Positions 1-8,380 are shown, counted from the stretch's first letter. The stretch: DNA of 31,229 nucleotides from an uncultured Clostridia bacterium (GCA_904419095.1 CAJFQT010000003.1:1-31229); one strand, 5' to 3'. Made by a program: numbers and translations. Notes: generated by a model from the letters alone, not told the origin.

Positions 1-15
1 TTATTAGTTATTAAT

Positions 16-43
16 TCTACATTTGTGATATAATAAATGTAGA
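16..43 (+). terminator. possible terminator hairpin at window edge
   Basis: TCTACATTT (16-24) pairs perfectly with AAATGTAGA (35-43) across a 10-nt loop. An AT-rich stretch with a short T-run near 57-61 follows. It may end a gene lying left of the window. The T-tract does not directly abut the stem, so the call is weak. Confidence 0.35.
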
Positions 44-142
44 TTATATATATAATATTTTTAATTTATGTATAAAAATGATTTTTAAGATAATTAATAT
101 AATCAATGTTAAAAAAATATTTAAAAAATTTTAAAAAAACTA

Positions 143-171
143 TTGACAATAATATAAAAATTTAGTATACT
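143..171 (+). promoter_or_regulatory. vegetative promoter of tRNA cluster
   Basis: A perfect TTGACA (143-148) and a TATACT (166-171) are separated by exactly 17 bp, the spacing of a housekeeping sigma-A promoter. The first tRNA begins 22 bp after the -10 box, so this promoter most likely drives the Val-Asp-Phe tRNA transcript. Confidence 0.85.
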
Positions 172-193
172 AAAACACGTCGGAAGGACAAAC

Positions 194-269
194 GGTCGCT
201 TAGCTCAGCTGGAAGAGCATCTGCCTTACAAGCAGGGGGTCATAGGTTCGAGCCCTATAGCGACCACCA
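194..269 (+). tRNA. tRNA-Val (anticodon TAC)
   Basis: The acceptor stem GGTCGCT (194-200) pairs with AGCGACC (259-265). Discriminator A and an encoded CCA follow (267-269). The anticodon loop CTTACAA carries TAC, which reads GUA/GUG. The T-loop GGTTCGAGCCC type is intact. It is the first of three tandem tRNAs. Confidence 0.95.
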
Positions 270-278
270 GTTTTTTAC

Positions 279-355
279 GGCCCGGTAGTTCAGTTGGTTA
301 GAACGCTAGCCTGTCACGCTAGAGGTCGACGGTTCGAGCCCGTTCCGGGTCGCCA
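279..355 (+). tRNA. tRNA-Asp (anticodon GTC)
   Basis: The acceptor GGCCCGG (279-285) pairs with CCGGGTC (345-351) with one G-U. Discriminator G and CCA follow (353-355). The anticodon stem CTAGC/GCTAG encloses CTGTCAC, giving anticodon GTC. It lies 9 bp after tRNA-Val and is presumably processed from the same transcript. Confidence 0.95.
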
Positions 356-417
356 TTTTTTTATGTAAGAAGTGGCATTTAAATATAATTAGTGTTTATT
401 TCTTATATATATAAAAT

Positions 418-493
<76 letters not shown>

Positions 494-500
494 AAAAAGA

Positions 501-530
501 CTTACACAGTTTTGTGTTAAGTTTTTTTTA
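501..530 (+). terminator. Rho-independent terminator of tRNA cluster
   Basis: CTTACACA (501-508) pairs with TGTGTTAAG (513-521) with one bulged T and a 4-nt loop. A run of eight T follows directly. It ends the Val-Asp-Phe tRNA transcript. Confidence 0.85.
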
Positions 531-635
531 TTTTTAAAAAGTAGTAACCAAAAATATCCACCCTCCATATTATATATTATACAAAGGAACAACAAAAGAA
601 AACAAGAAAAATGTTTTCGAAAGGGGGTCTAGACT

Positions 636-752
636 ATGCCAGAGAACAGAGGATGCGGTGGATTCGGATTTGGTGATGACTGCTGCTGGATAATCATCTT
701 AATAATATTACTTTGCTGCTGTTGCGGTGGAAATAGAGGAGGATGCTGCTAA
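636..752 (+). CDS. small Cys/Gly-rich hydrophobic protein
   Basis: This is a 38-residue ORF with a good ribosome binding site (AAGGGGG, 8 nt before the ATG). The layout is a Gly-rich head with CGGFGFG, a CC pair, a hydrophobic core WIIILIILL, four consecutive Cys, and a Gly/Arg tail ending in CC. Nine of 38 residues are Cys. Short proteins of this style occur in Clostridia and Bacilli and are variously named YjcZ-like sporulation proteins or high-cysteine 'HCB protein 13' types. Resemblance to them is by composition and layout, not by a proven match. A single membrane or membrane-surface segment is likely. It is monocistronic: a tRNA terminator lies before it and a bidirectional terminator after. 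A spore-coat role is only a guess. Confidence 0.7.
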   Translation: MPENRGCGGFGFGDDCCWIIILIILLCCCCGGNRGGCC

Positions 753-782
753 TTCTTTTCTAATATACACAAGAAGAACAAT

Positions 783-821
783 AAAAGGAATTGATGAAAC
801 ATTCAATTCCTTTTATTGTTT
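783..821. terminator. bidirectional terminator between convergent genes
   Basis: A 12-bp perfect stem, AAAAGGAATTGA (783-794) with TCAATTCCTTTT (803-814), encloses an 8-nt loop. It has T-rich sequence on the + side and an A-run that gives T on the - side. It sits between the small Cys-rich gene (+) and the acyl-CoA ligase (-) and can serve both. Confidence 0.8.
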
Positions 822-843
822 TAGAATTATTATATAAATGATA

Positions 844-2586
844 TTATTTTTTCTCATTGAAATTCATATTATTTCCATATCTTTTTATTTTTTGAGTTGT
901 GGTTTTTTCAAATTCTTTATCACGAATAATAAAGTTCTTAATATGTTTATAATTAGGTAATTTACTATTAACACTTGCAACTACATCGGCAATTATCTTT
1001 TTTATTTCAGCTTTTGTAGGAACAGACCCCTTTAAATATTCTGTGATTGCTTCAATATTAGGAAAAATTTGAGCATTTACATATGTTTCATCATCATTTT
1101 CTTTTTGAATTCCTAATACTAAAGATTCAGATACTAATGGACTATCATTTAAATAATATTCAACTTCTTCAGGATATATATTTTTACCGTTTTTAGTAAC
1201 AATAACACTTTTACATCTACCAGTAATATATAGATAACCATTTTCATCAATTTTGCCTAAATCACCAGTATAAAACCAACCATTTTTCAATACTTTTGAG
1301 GTTTCTTCTGGATTATTGTAATATCCAAGCATAACATTTGGACCTTTAACAATTATTTCGCCAACACCAGTATCATTTGGGTTGTTAATTTTATATTCAA
1401 CATTTGGAATAGGAAGACCAACACTATCATTTTTTTTGTAAAAATCGGTATTTCCAGCAACAAGAGGTGAACATTCTGTTAAACCATATCCTTGAAGTGT
1501 ATTTAATCCTAATTTATCAAAATCAGATACGATAATTGGATTTAAAGATGCAGCACCTGCAATAAAAACACGAAGTCTGCCACCTAATGTGTTTTTTACT
1601 TTTGACTTCACTACTTTTTTTATAATAAATGGTAGATTATTATATGGATTTTCGTTTTCTTTTCTATATTTTTCTGGTAAAGATTTATTCATACTTTTTA
1701 TAATGTTTTTATGGATGTTTTCCAAAAGTAATGGTACACATAAAACTACAGATGGGTGGTATTCATTAATATTTTGTAAAATATGTTTTAACCCTTCACA
1801 GTATGCAATACTTGCACCGCTATATATTGGTAATAAAAATCCAAGAGTACATTCATATGTGTGATGTAGGGGTAATATAGAAAAGAATAAATCACTTCTT
1901 TTTACTTTAACGATTCCATATGTTGATAATATATTAGAGCATATGTTCCTTTGAGATAAGCAGACACCTTTTGCATTTCCTGTAGTTCCTGAAGTAAATA
2001 AAAGTATTCTCATTTCATCTGGATTTATTTCTATTTTTTCAAACGAGTTATCTCCATTTGAAAGTAATTTTAGACCATCTTCTTTAAATTTAGAAAAACT
2101 AATCATATTTTCAGCTTGGTTATTGTCAAAATTGACAAGGAAAAGTTCTTTGTTATTTAAAGAGGAATTATTAATTATTTGTGAAATATTTTTGTCATCA
2201 CCTAAAAGGCAAACACTTTCAGAAATGTTTAAAAAGTTTATAACATCATCTGCATGAAGTTCTTTATCAATAGGTACAACTACACCAACAATAGAGGCAG
2301 CTAGATAAGAAACAGCCCACATGTATGAGTTTTTTCCAATTACTGCTATGCGTTTGTTCAGAAATCCATTTTTTATAAGACTTGTCCCAATTGAAGAAAC
2401 ATCTTTCTCAAATTCTTCATATGTTACAGAATAGATTTTTCCTGAATTATCCTTTAATTTAAAAGCGGTTCTAGTTTTGTAAATTTTAGAAGAACGTGTT
2501 AGCATATCCTTAAAATTAGTGACTTCCTCACATTTGTGATATTTATTTCTTAATTTTTCAGCGATTGTTAAATTTTTGTCTTTCAT
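844..2586 (-). CDS. AMP-forming long-chain acyl-CoA ligase
   Basis: The 580-residue protein belongs to the ANL adenylate-forming superfamily. It should activate a fatty acid with ATP to acyl-AMP and pass it to CoA at the cytoplasmic membrane face. Motifs appear in order: the phosphate-binding loop LLFTSGTTGNAKG (about 195-207), YGLTECSP (367-374), the hinge-side FYTGDLG (438-444), GR at 456-457, and a C-terminal TTQKIKR whose Lys566 fits the adenylation lysine. Length suits FadD15-type long-chain ligases. The start is supported by AAAGGA upstream of the ATG. The gene lies 17 bp after the unknown membrane-anchored gene, so the two are probably co-transcribed. Chain length and the exact acceptor cannot be told; an acyl-ACP or other carboxylate substrate remains possible. 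Confidence 0.9.
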   Translation of the reverse strand: MKDKNLTIAEKLRNKYHKCEEVTNFKDMLTRSSKIYKTRTAFKLKDNSGKIYSVTYEEFEKDVSSIGTSLIKNGFLNKRIAVIGKNSYMWAVSYLAASIVGVVVPIDKELHADDVINFLNISESVCLLGDDKNISQIINNSSLNNKELFLVNFDNNQAENMISFSKFKEDGLKLLSNGDNSFEKIEINPDEMRILLFTSGTTGNAKGVCLSQRNICSNILSTYGIVKVKRSDLFFSILPLHHTYECTLGFLLPIYSGASIAYCEGLKHILQNINEYHPSVVLCVPLLLENIHKNIIKSMNKSLPEKYRKENENPYNNLPFIIKKVVKSKVKNTLGGRLRVFIAGAASLNPIIVSDFDKLGLNTLQGYGLTECSPLVAGNTDFYKKNDSVGLPIPNVEYKINNPNDTGVGEIIVKGPNVMLGYYNNPEETSKVLKNGWFYTGDLGKIDENGYLYITGRCKSVIVTKNGKNIYPEEVEYYLNDSPLVSESLVLGIQKENDDETYVNAQIFPNIEAITEYLKGSVPTKAEIKKIIADVVASVNSKLPNYKHIKNFIIRDKEFEKTTTQKIKRYGNNMNFNEKK

Positions 2587-2603
2587 ATTATCAATCCTTT
2601 CGA

Positions 2604-3437
2604 TTATTCGTATCTATAAAAATTAAAATTAGTATCTTTATTAACAATTAAACTGCCATCAACGATTGATTTTCCATTATCTTCGTATGGAATATCAAAG
2701 TAGACAACTGTTTTGAATTTTTCATCCTTGTTATTTGTTATATATATATCAAATGATATAGAGGTATTTATTGTATCTAAACTAACATTGCAACGATTAA
2801 GTAAAGAACCATTATATGTTATAGGGATAGATGTATCTGTAATAGTGTAGTCTGTTTTTATATTTTCATTAACATATGATAAAACTATTGGATTAGCACA
2901 ATTGTTATATAAAGTTGGAGTCGATAAATCTGCTGTATCATCAGACGTTATTGAAAAATTTAAGTCAGATTGTATAATATTGTTTTCTGATGTGTTACTA
3001 CTTGCAAAATCGCTTAAGTTTTTATAGTATAATTTAGGTTCTCCAACACTAGGTGCTTTTGTGAATTTTATGTTGGAAATCTTAACTTCTTTTAATGTAT
3101 TTTCTAATGTATCTTCATCTGGATAGTTTTTTATAAATAAAGCTATGTCAGTATATGCAAATAAATTTTCTATTGTAAAATTAGATTTACTACTAGCTTT
3201 GTTTTTAGAATCACTACTACTAAAAAATACTATTTTATTTATTGAAAAAGTGGTATCTTTATTTTTTTCAGCAAATGATACATATGATTTTTCCAGATTA
3301 TATTTTTTTATATTACTATTTATAATGTAATAAATTAAAAATAGTAAAACTAAACATAACAATAAAATAATTAATGTAAAGAGTATTTGCTTGTTTTTTG
3401 GTTTCTTTAAGAGTTTAGTAAATTTATTTTCTTTCAT
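2604..3437 (-). CDS. membrane-anchored extracytoplasmic protein, unknown function
   Basis: I do not recognise the family. From the start chosen here the protein has 277 residues. It has a Lys-rich N-terminus, one strong transmembrane helix at about residues 17-40, and a Ser/Thr/Asn/Asp-rich remainder of beta-strand character that should lie outside the cell. An ATG at 3446 also exists, but the Shine-Dalgarno AAAAGGA (3452-3446) overlaps it. The second ATG at 3437 sits 8 nt after that site and is the better start. It is upstream of, and probably in an operon with, the acyl-CoA ligase. A role in lipid or envelope metabolism is suggested only by that neighbour. Confidence 0.75.
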   Translation of the reverse strand: MKENKFTKLLKKPKNKQILFTLIILLLCLVLLFLIYYIINSNIKKYNLEKSYVSFAEKNKDTTFSINKIVFFSSSDSKNKASSKSNFTIENLFAYTDIALFIKNYPDEDTLENTLKEVKISNIKFTKAPSVGEPKLYYKNLSDFASSNTSENNIIQSDLNFSITSDDTADLSTPTLYNNCANPIVLSYVNENIKTDYTITDTSIPITYNGSLLNRCNVSLDTINTSISFDIYITNNKDEKFKTVVYFDIPYEDNGKSIVDGSLIVNKDTNFNFYRYE

Positions 3438-3598
3438 AAATACCATCCTTTTAACTTTAGTATATAAATAATTTTAATGATATTATAATATTACAATTTA
3501 TGTTGAAAATCAAGTGTAAAAACTATGTAGTCATTTTTGATAAAAAATGTATATAAAGACTTTGAATGTCTTATCTATGCTCGAGTTTGCCTATGGCC

Positions 3599-3772
3599 AA
3601 TTTAGTTACAATTCAGTCTAGTATAAAAATAAGCCGTCTGAAATGTTGATATATAAATATTTTTTATCAAAAACAAAATCTTTAGTCTACCTATTGGTCT
3701 TTGATAAAAAATATTTATATATCAACATTTCGTACTCCTCTATAAAATCAAGTCTGAACTGTAACCCAATTT
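3599..3772. repeat. inverted-repeat element A (MITE-like hairpin family)
   Basis: Positions 3640-3671 and 3700-3731 form a perfect 32-bp inverted repeat around a 28-nt loop. The arm core is TGATATATAAATATTTTT. Outside it a second, imperfect pair follows: AATTTAGTTACAATTCAG (3599-3616) against the complement of 3754-3772. A partial copy of the right arm (TTTGATAAAAAATGTATATA) lies at about 3536-3556. The same arm recurs near 5231-5325, more degenerately near 16890-16960, and possibly at 25194-25290. No transposase gene is present. The gap 3447-3850 holds this element and the promoter of the next gene. Confidence 0.85.
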
Positions 3773-3804
3773 AAATAAAAACGTGATTTTCCAATAATTT
3801 TAAA

Positions 3805-3833
3805 TTGACAAAATAATTTTATAAGTTTAAAAT
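3805..3833 (+). promoter_or_regulatory. promoter of peptidoglycan hydrolase gene
   Basis: TTGACA (3805-3810), a 17-bp spacer and TAAAAT (3828-3833) match the sigma-A consensus at 11 of 12 positions. The ATG lies 17 bp further on, after AGGTGAT, so the leader is very short. Confidence 0.75.
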
Positions 3834-3850
3834 ATAAAATAGGTGATGTT

Positions 3851-5128
3851 ATGAGAGCGAAAGATAAAAAAATAAAAATACGAATAACATTGAAGAATAT
3901 AATATATTTTATTGCAGGTATTATAATTTTATTCTATATTTATACATTTTATCATTTATATTTTGGACAAAATATTTCTTATGCAAAAGATAACTCACAA
4001 GAGGTGGCATCAAGTGCAGAAGAAGTTAGAATAAGTCAAGCAAATGATATAAATATAGAAGAAATAATCAATCAAAATTCTAAACCAGGTTATAGAGAAG
4101 AAATAACACAACATGAAGAAGTGTTAGAGTATCTAACTACATATAAAACTAATACACAAATTCCTAAGGGAGTATCTTATGTAGTTCAAGAAGGAAGAAA
4201 AGGAACACAAAAAGTAACTACAAAGAAGATTTATCAAGATGATGAGTTAATTGGAGAAGAACAAGTAGGAGCGGTAATTACAAAAGCTGCGTTGAATAAA
4301 GTGGTGGAAATAGGAGGCGGAAAGACTACTTCAAATAAAAAAATTAAAGTAGGTGATACAGTATATGTAACATCTGATATGCTAGCTGTAATGTCAGAAA
4401 GTAATGAAGAATCTAAAAAGTTAGCAACATTACAAACAAATGAAGAATTAAAAGTTTTAGAAATAATAGATAACTGGTATAGAATTTCACACAATAGTGT
4501 AACAGGTTGGGTAAAGCAGGAATGTACAATATATATAAATCCTAATGAAACAAATGTAGAAAAAGATGAAAATAAAGGAACTAGTGGTCAAAATAACAGT
4601 AGTAATAATAATAATAATAATAATAATCAAATTCAGAAATTAAGTTTCGATATGGCACTTAATAAACCAAGTGGCTTAAGTTTAGAACAGTTCAAAAAAA
4701 TATTATCAGATGATAAAGATAAAAATAATGTTTTTGAAAATAATGCAGAATATTTTTATTATATTGAACAGCAATATCATATAAATGGAGTATTTGTTGC
4801 AGCTGTTGGAATACATGAAAGTGCGTGGGGAACATCAAATATTTCTAAGCAAAAATATAATCTTTTTGGATATGGAGCATATGATTCTAATCCATATAAT
4901 GGGGCATATACTTTTTCAGATTATTCAGAGAGTATAGATTTAATAGCTAGAGTGTTTGTGAAATATTATTTGAATCCTAAAGGTACAAGCATATATGGAG
5001 GGGAAGTAGCAGCTGGTACATATTATAGTTCACCAACATTGCAAGGTGTAAATAATAAATATGCTTCTGATAAAAATTGGGCTAATTCTGTATATAAACA
5101 TATGCAATATTTATATAATAAATTGTAA
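3851..5128 (+). CDS. secreted/anchored peptidoglycan hydrolase (G5, SH3, glucosaminidase)
   Basis: The 425-residue multidomain wall enzyme has a basic N-terminus and one membrane segment at about 15-38, followed by a G5-like domain (about 80-155, with QEGRKGTQKVTTKKIYQDDE). An SH3 domain follows (about 166-228, ending VTGWVKQE), then an Asn-rich linker (244-259) encoded by an AAT repeat. The C-terminal mannosyl-glycoprotein endo-beta-N-acetylglucosaminidase-like (GH73 type) domain covers about 270-425. In that domain GIHESAWGTSN places the likely catalytic acid at Glu323, followed by the typical YNLFGYGAYDSNPYNGA segment. It should cleave the glycan backbone in the wall for growth, separation or turnover. 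The gene is monocistronic between repeat elements A and B. The AAT tract could vary in length between strains. Confidence 0.9.
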   Translation: MRAKDKKIKIRITLKNIIYFIAGIIILFYIYTFYHLYFGQNISYAKDNSQEVASSAEEVRISQANDINIEEIINQNSKPGYREEITQHEEVLEYLTTYKTNTQIPKGVSYVVQEGRKGTQKVTTKKIYQDDELIGEEQVGAVITKAALNKVVEIGGGKTTSNKKIKVGDTVYVTSDMLAVMSESNEESKKLATLQTNEELKVLEIIDNWYRISHNSVTGWVKQECTIYINPNETNVEKDENKGTSGQNNSSNNNNNNNNQIQKLSFDMALNKPSGLSLEQFKKILSDDKDKNNVFENNAEYFYYIEQQYHINGVFVAAVGIHESAWGTSNISKQKYNLFGYGAYDSNPYNGAYTFSDYSESIDLIARVFVKYYLNPKGTSIYGGEVAAGTYYSSPTLQGVNNKYASDKNWANSVYKHMQYLYNKL

Positions 5129-5190
5129 ATTTAGATGAGTTTCATGGACATTTTTAATGCTGTTGTTAATAAGGAAAAAATCATAATTCA

Positions 5191-5343
5191 GTATAGAAGT
5201 TAAACTTTAAACTTTCTTTTGAAAACTAGTCCGAAAGGCTGATATATAAATATTTTTGGTTAAAAAATTATGTAAAGACATAAAATTTGTTCTTAGTGAA
5301 AAATATTTATATATCAACCTTTCGGATAGTTTACTTCTATGCA
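5191..5343. repeat. inverted-repeat element B (same family as A)
   Basis: The arms 5231-5257 and 5299-5325 pair at 26 of 27 positions, with outer ends CCGAAAGG/CCTTTCGG and the same core TGATATATAAATATTTTT as element A. An outer pair, GTATAGAAGTTAAACT (5191-5206) against AGTTTACTTCTATGC (5329-5343), extends it. AATTCAG at 5187 matches the outer end of A. The gap 5129-5485 contains only this element and the promoter of the next gene. Confidence 0.85.
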
Positions 5344-5397
5344 AAGTGGATTTGTAACAAAGAGTATATATAATTCTGAGATTTTTTGAAAAATTCC

Positions 5398-5426
5398 TTG
5401 CTATTTTACTAAAGTTATTGTATGAT
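5398..5426 (+). promoter_or_regulatory. promoter of the TadZ-like gene group
   Basis: TTGCTA (5398-5403), a 17-bp spacer and TATGAT (5421-5426) fit a housekeeping promoter, with four of six and five of six matches. About 60 nt of leader precede the AAAGGAG ribosome binding site at 5471-5477. Confidence 0.55.
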
Positions 5427-5485
5427 ATAGAGGTAAGAATTATAAAGGTTATTTTGAATATAGAATATGGAAAGGAGCTAAAATC

Positions 5486-5899
5486 ATGAAAAAAACAGTA
5501 GCATTTATAGCAGTAATTTTAATGATTTTTAGTGTGTTTGTAACAACAAAGGTATATGCGGCAGAAAATTCAAGTGAAGTTATAGATGAAAATACTGAAA
5601 GTCAACTTATTGAAATAAAAGATAATCAAGCAAAATCATTAGATGATTACAAAGAAAAATATGGTTCAGATACATATGGATTAGTTGCATATATTTTAAA
5701 CTTAGTGAGAGTGTATAGTATACCATTTTGTTTTCTAGGAATAGCGATAGGGGCAATACATCAATATGTAATTGGTATAAGAAAACTAGATACATTAGAA
5801 AAAGGAATGGGGTTAATCGTAACCTTTGTAACAATATTAATTATATGCCAAGTTTTACCTCTTGCGTTTGCAGTATTCGTAAAATTTGGAAGGGGGTAA
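5486..5899 (+). CDS. small secreted two-helix membrane protein, VirB2/pilin-like layout
   Basis: The 137-residue protein has a clear signal peptide (1-25, ending VYAAEN). A charged linker (26-62) and two hydrophobic helices follow, at about 65-90 and 108-131, joined by a short loop with HQYVIGIRKLDTLEKG. Signal peptide plus two helices is the layout of VirB2/TrbC-type conjugative pilins and of some small secretion subunits. No signature proves that family. It opens a tight group: the TadZ-like gene begins 3 bp after its stop. The ribosome binding site AAAGGAG is 8 nt from the ATG. It may be the membrane partner of the TadZ-like protein. No VirB4/VirD4 or TadA gene is in view, so a complete secretion system cannot be claimed. 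Confidence 0.7.
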   Translation: MKKTVAFIAVILMIFSVFVTTKVYAAENSSEVIDENTESQLIEIKDNQAKSLDDYKEKYGSDTYGLVAYILNLVRVYSIPFCFLGIAIGAIHQYVIGIRKLDTLEKGMGLIVTFVTILIICQVLPLAFAVFVKFGRG

Positions 5900-5902
5900 C
5901 AA

Positions 5903-8362
5903 ATGAAAGTTTTATTTGCTGTAAGTAATGAAGAAATCTCAGAATCCATCGTAAAAAGATATCAAAAAGAATATAAAGAAATAATTTCATATAAAAATGT
6001 TTATTACTTTAATGCAATATTAAAAGAATTACAAAAGGATAAAACTTATGATAGAATAGTAGTTAGTGAAGATTTGGAAGCATTTTCACATACTCAATAT
6101 GATCAAATCGATAAGTTTATATTTGATAGATTAGATAGTATAAGTGATGAAGCAATAAATATAAGTGGTGATGATATACCAATAATTGTAATATGTGCGG
6201 ATAGAAGAACTAAATCAGAAGCAATGTTATCAAAGTTTTTTGGTATAGGAATATATAATGCTTTATTAGGAAATGATAGAAGTGTAGAAGAAGTATGTAA
6301 ATTAATACATAAACCTAGAGTAAAAAGAGAAGCAAAAACATATTATAAAATTGAATCTGAGGAAGTAAAATATCAACCAGAAAATGAAAATGATGTAAGT
6401 GAAGTTGAAATTCAAAATATATTAGCTCATTTTAAAAGAATTGGAAAAAATGAGGATAAATATGTTGAAAGCTTTAATAGTATAGCAGAACAATATAATG
6501 ATGCACAATTAAAGGTAATATGTAAATTTTTACCATTAAATGTAAGAGCAACATTAGAAGAAAGATCACCTAAATACCAAAAACTAATAGCCTATAATCA
6601 AAGTGTATCAAATAATTTAAGAAAACCAAAAAAATCATCAGATGATGAGGCAGGTACAACAGAAAAATTATTAAAACCAAAAACTAATGAAGCTATAATG
6701 AAAAAGCCAGTTGTTATTCCATCTTCAGTTAACATGGAAGGAAAGAAAAAATTATCTAAAAAACCTATGACAGTTCAAAATGAAGAATATAAAGAAAGTC
6801 AAACAAATAAGTTAGAAGAGTTAAAAAATACAAGAATGATGGAGTTACAAGGTAAGAGTGAAGATTTGAAGAATCTTGTTAATCAAATAAATGAAGATGT
6901 TCAAGAACCACAGAAACAAGAAAATGTAGTTGCAGAACCAGTTAAAAGAGGTAGAGGAAGGCCTAGAAAGCAACCAGTTACAGAGCCAGTTGTAGAAGAA
7001 AAGGTAAAAAGAAAAAGAGGAAGACCAAGGAAAAAGACTGAAGCAGATGATAATGTTGTATTACCAGGTTTTGAAAATGAAGAGAATAATAATGAAGATG
7101 TAGATACAAGAGAACAATTTTCTAATATTAATTCTAATATAAATACTTATTCTAATAATGATACAATATTACCTGGGTTTGATGATGATAACGAAATATC
7201 AACATTGCCTGGATTAGAAAATGATGATAGTTCTGCTATTTTACCAGGATTTGATGATGAAGATGATTTACCAACATTACCTGGATTAGAAAATGAGGAA
7301 GAAAAAAATGATAGTGTAGATATGAGCTATAGTATGAATAACAAACCATTTAATGAATCTATAAATAATAGTGTAGAACCAATATCTAATACATATTCTG
7401 ATTTTTCAAATGTATCAATGCAAAATGATGATTATAATAGAAAAGCTTCAGCAATGCAAAAAGACGAAATTGAAAAAGAAATTGATATTGCAAGTTTATT
7501 GACAATGAATAATAAGATAGCTTGTTTCGTTGGAACAAGTAAAAATGGAACATCTTTTATAGTAAATAATATTGCAAAAATATTATCTTCAAAAGGTGTA
7601 GATGTAGCAATACTAGATACAACTAAAAATAGAAATGCTTATTATATATATACAAAAAACGAAGAAGACTTAAGAGTATTATCATCAGAATGTATAGATA
7701 ATTTAATTAGAGGAATAGTAAAAGGAATTCCAGTAGAAAAAAATTTAACAGTGTATACAGCTTTAGAAGATGAAAGAAACTTAATAGAAAATTCAGGAGA
7801 GATTTTGCAAACATTAATAAAGAACCATACAGTAGTACTTATAGATTGTGATTTTGATACTCCAATAAATTATTTTAGACAAGCTCAAGAAATATATTTA
7901 GTACAAACACTAGATGTTTTAACTATACAACCTTTGACAGCTTTTTTGAGAGAATTAAAGTCAAAAAATATTTTAGATGAGAAAAAACTAAGGATAGTTT
8001 TAAATAAGGTGGTAAAAGTAAGAGGTGTAAATGAAAAAACAATAATAGGAGGAATGGCTTTTTATAATGATCCATCTATGTCTTTTATGACTGAATTATT
8101 CGATAGAAATCTAATTAAATATATATCAATACCATTTGATGAAGATGTATATTCAAGTTATCTAGGTTCATTAATCGATTGTAATATAACATTAAGAGGA
8201 TATCCAAAAAATGTAATGCAATCATTACAAGAATTGTCTTCTATGGTTTATTCATCAGGGGTAACAGGAAAAACATCTACATATAGACCACCAACATTAA
8301 CAAATAACAATGGTTTTTCAGCAAGTATTAATTCTACTTTAGATCAAATGAAAAAATATTAA
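5903..8362 (+). CDS. TadZ-like protein: receiver-like domain, AT-hook linker, degenerate ParA/MinD ATPase
   Basis: The 819-residue protein has three parts. Residues 1-140 look like an atypical receiver domain (alternating strands such as RIVVSEDLEA and IPIIVICADRR). Residues about 240-525 are low-complexity, with two AT-hooks (RGRGRPRK near 349-356, KRKRGRPRKK 369-378) and five copies of an acidic motif [VIT]LPG[FL][ED][ND] at 386, 422, 434, 446 and 458. Residues about 530-790 resemble a ParA/MinD-type fold: strand KIACFVGTSKNGTS at the P-loop, ILDTTKN after it, and Walker-B-like VVLIDCD (644-650). The P-loop has Thr/Ser where the catalytic Lys belongs, so ATP hydrolysis is doubtful. An atypical receiver joined to an atypical ATPase is the plan of TadZ pilus-localisation proteins. 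TadZ is therefore the best analogy, not a proven assignment. It follows a pilin-like gene by 3 bp. Confidence 0.7.
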   Translation: MKVLFAVSNEEISESIVKRYQKEYKEIISYKNVYYFNAILKELQKDKTYDRIVVSEDLEAFSHTQYDQIDKFIFDRLDSISDEAINISGDDIPIIVICADRRTKSEAMLSKFFGIGIYNALLGNDRSVEEVCKLIHKPRVKREAKTYYKIESEEVKYQPENENDVSEVEIQNILAHFKRIGKNEDKYVESFNSIAEQYNDAQLKVICKFLPLNVRATLEERSPKYQKLIAYNQSVSNNLRKPKKSSDDEAGTTEKLLKPKTNEAIMKKPVVIPSSVNMEGKKKLSKKPMTVQNEEYKESQTNKLEELKNTRMMELQGKSEDLKNLVNQINEDVQEPQKQENVVAEPVKRGRGRPRKQPVTEPVVEEKVKRKRGRPRKKTEADDNVVLPGFENEENNNEDVDTREQFSNINSNINTYSNNDTILPGFDDDNEISTLPGLENDDSSAILPGFDDEDDLPTLPGLENEEEKNDSVDMSYSMNNKPFNESINNSVEPISNTYSDFSNVSMQNDDYNRKASAMQKDEIEKEIDIASLLTMNNKIACFVGTSKNGTSFIVNNIAKILSSKGVDVAILDTTKNRNAYYIYTKNEEDLRVLSSECIDNLIRGIVKGIPVEKNLTVYTALEDERNLIENSGEILQTLIKNHTVVLIDCDFDTPINYFRQAQEIYLVQTLDVLTIQPLTAFLRELKSKNILDEKKLRIVLNKVVKVRGVNEKTIIGGMAFYNDPSMSFMTELFDRNLIKYISIPFDEDVYSSYLGSLIDCNITLRGYPKNVMQSLQELSSMVYSSGVTGKTSTYRPPTLTNNNGFSASINSTLDQMKKY

Positions 8363-8380
8363 AACTTAGGGGGGAAAAAA

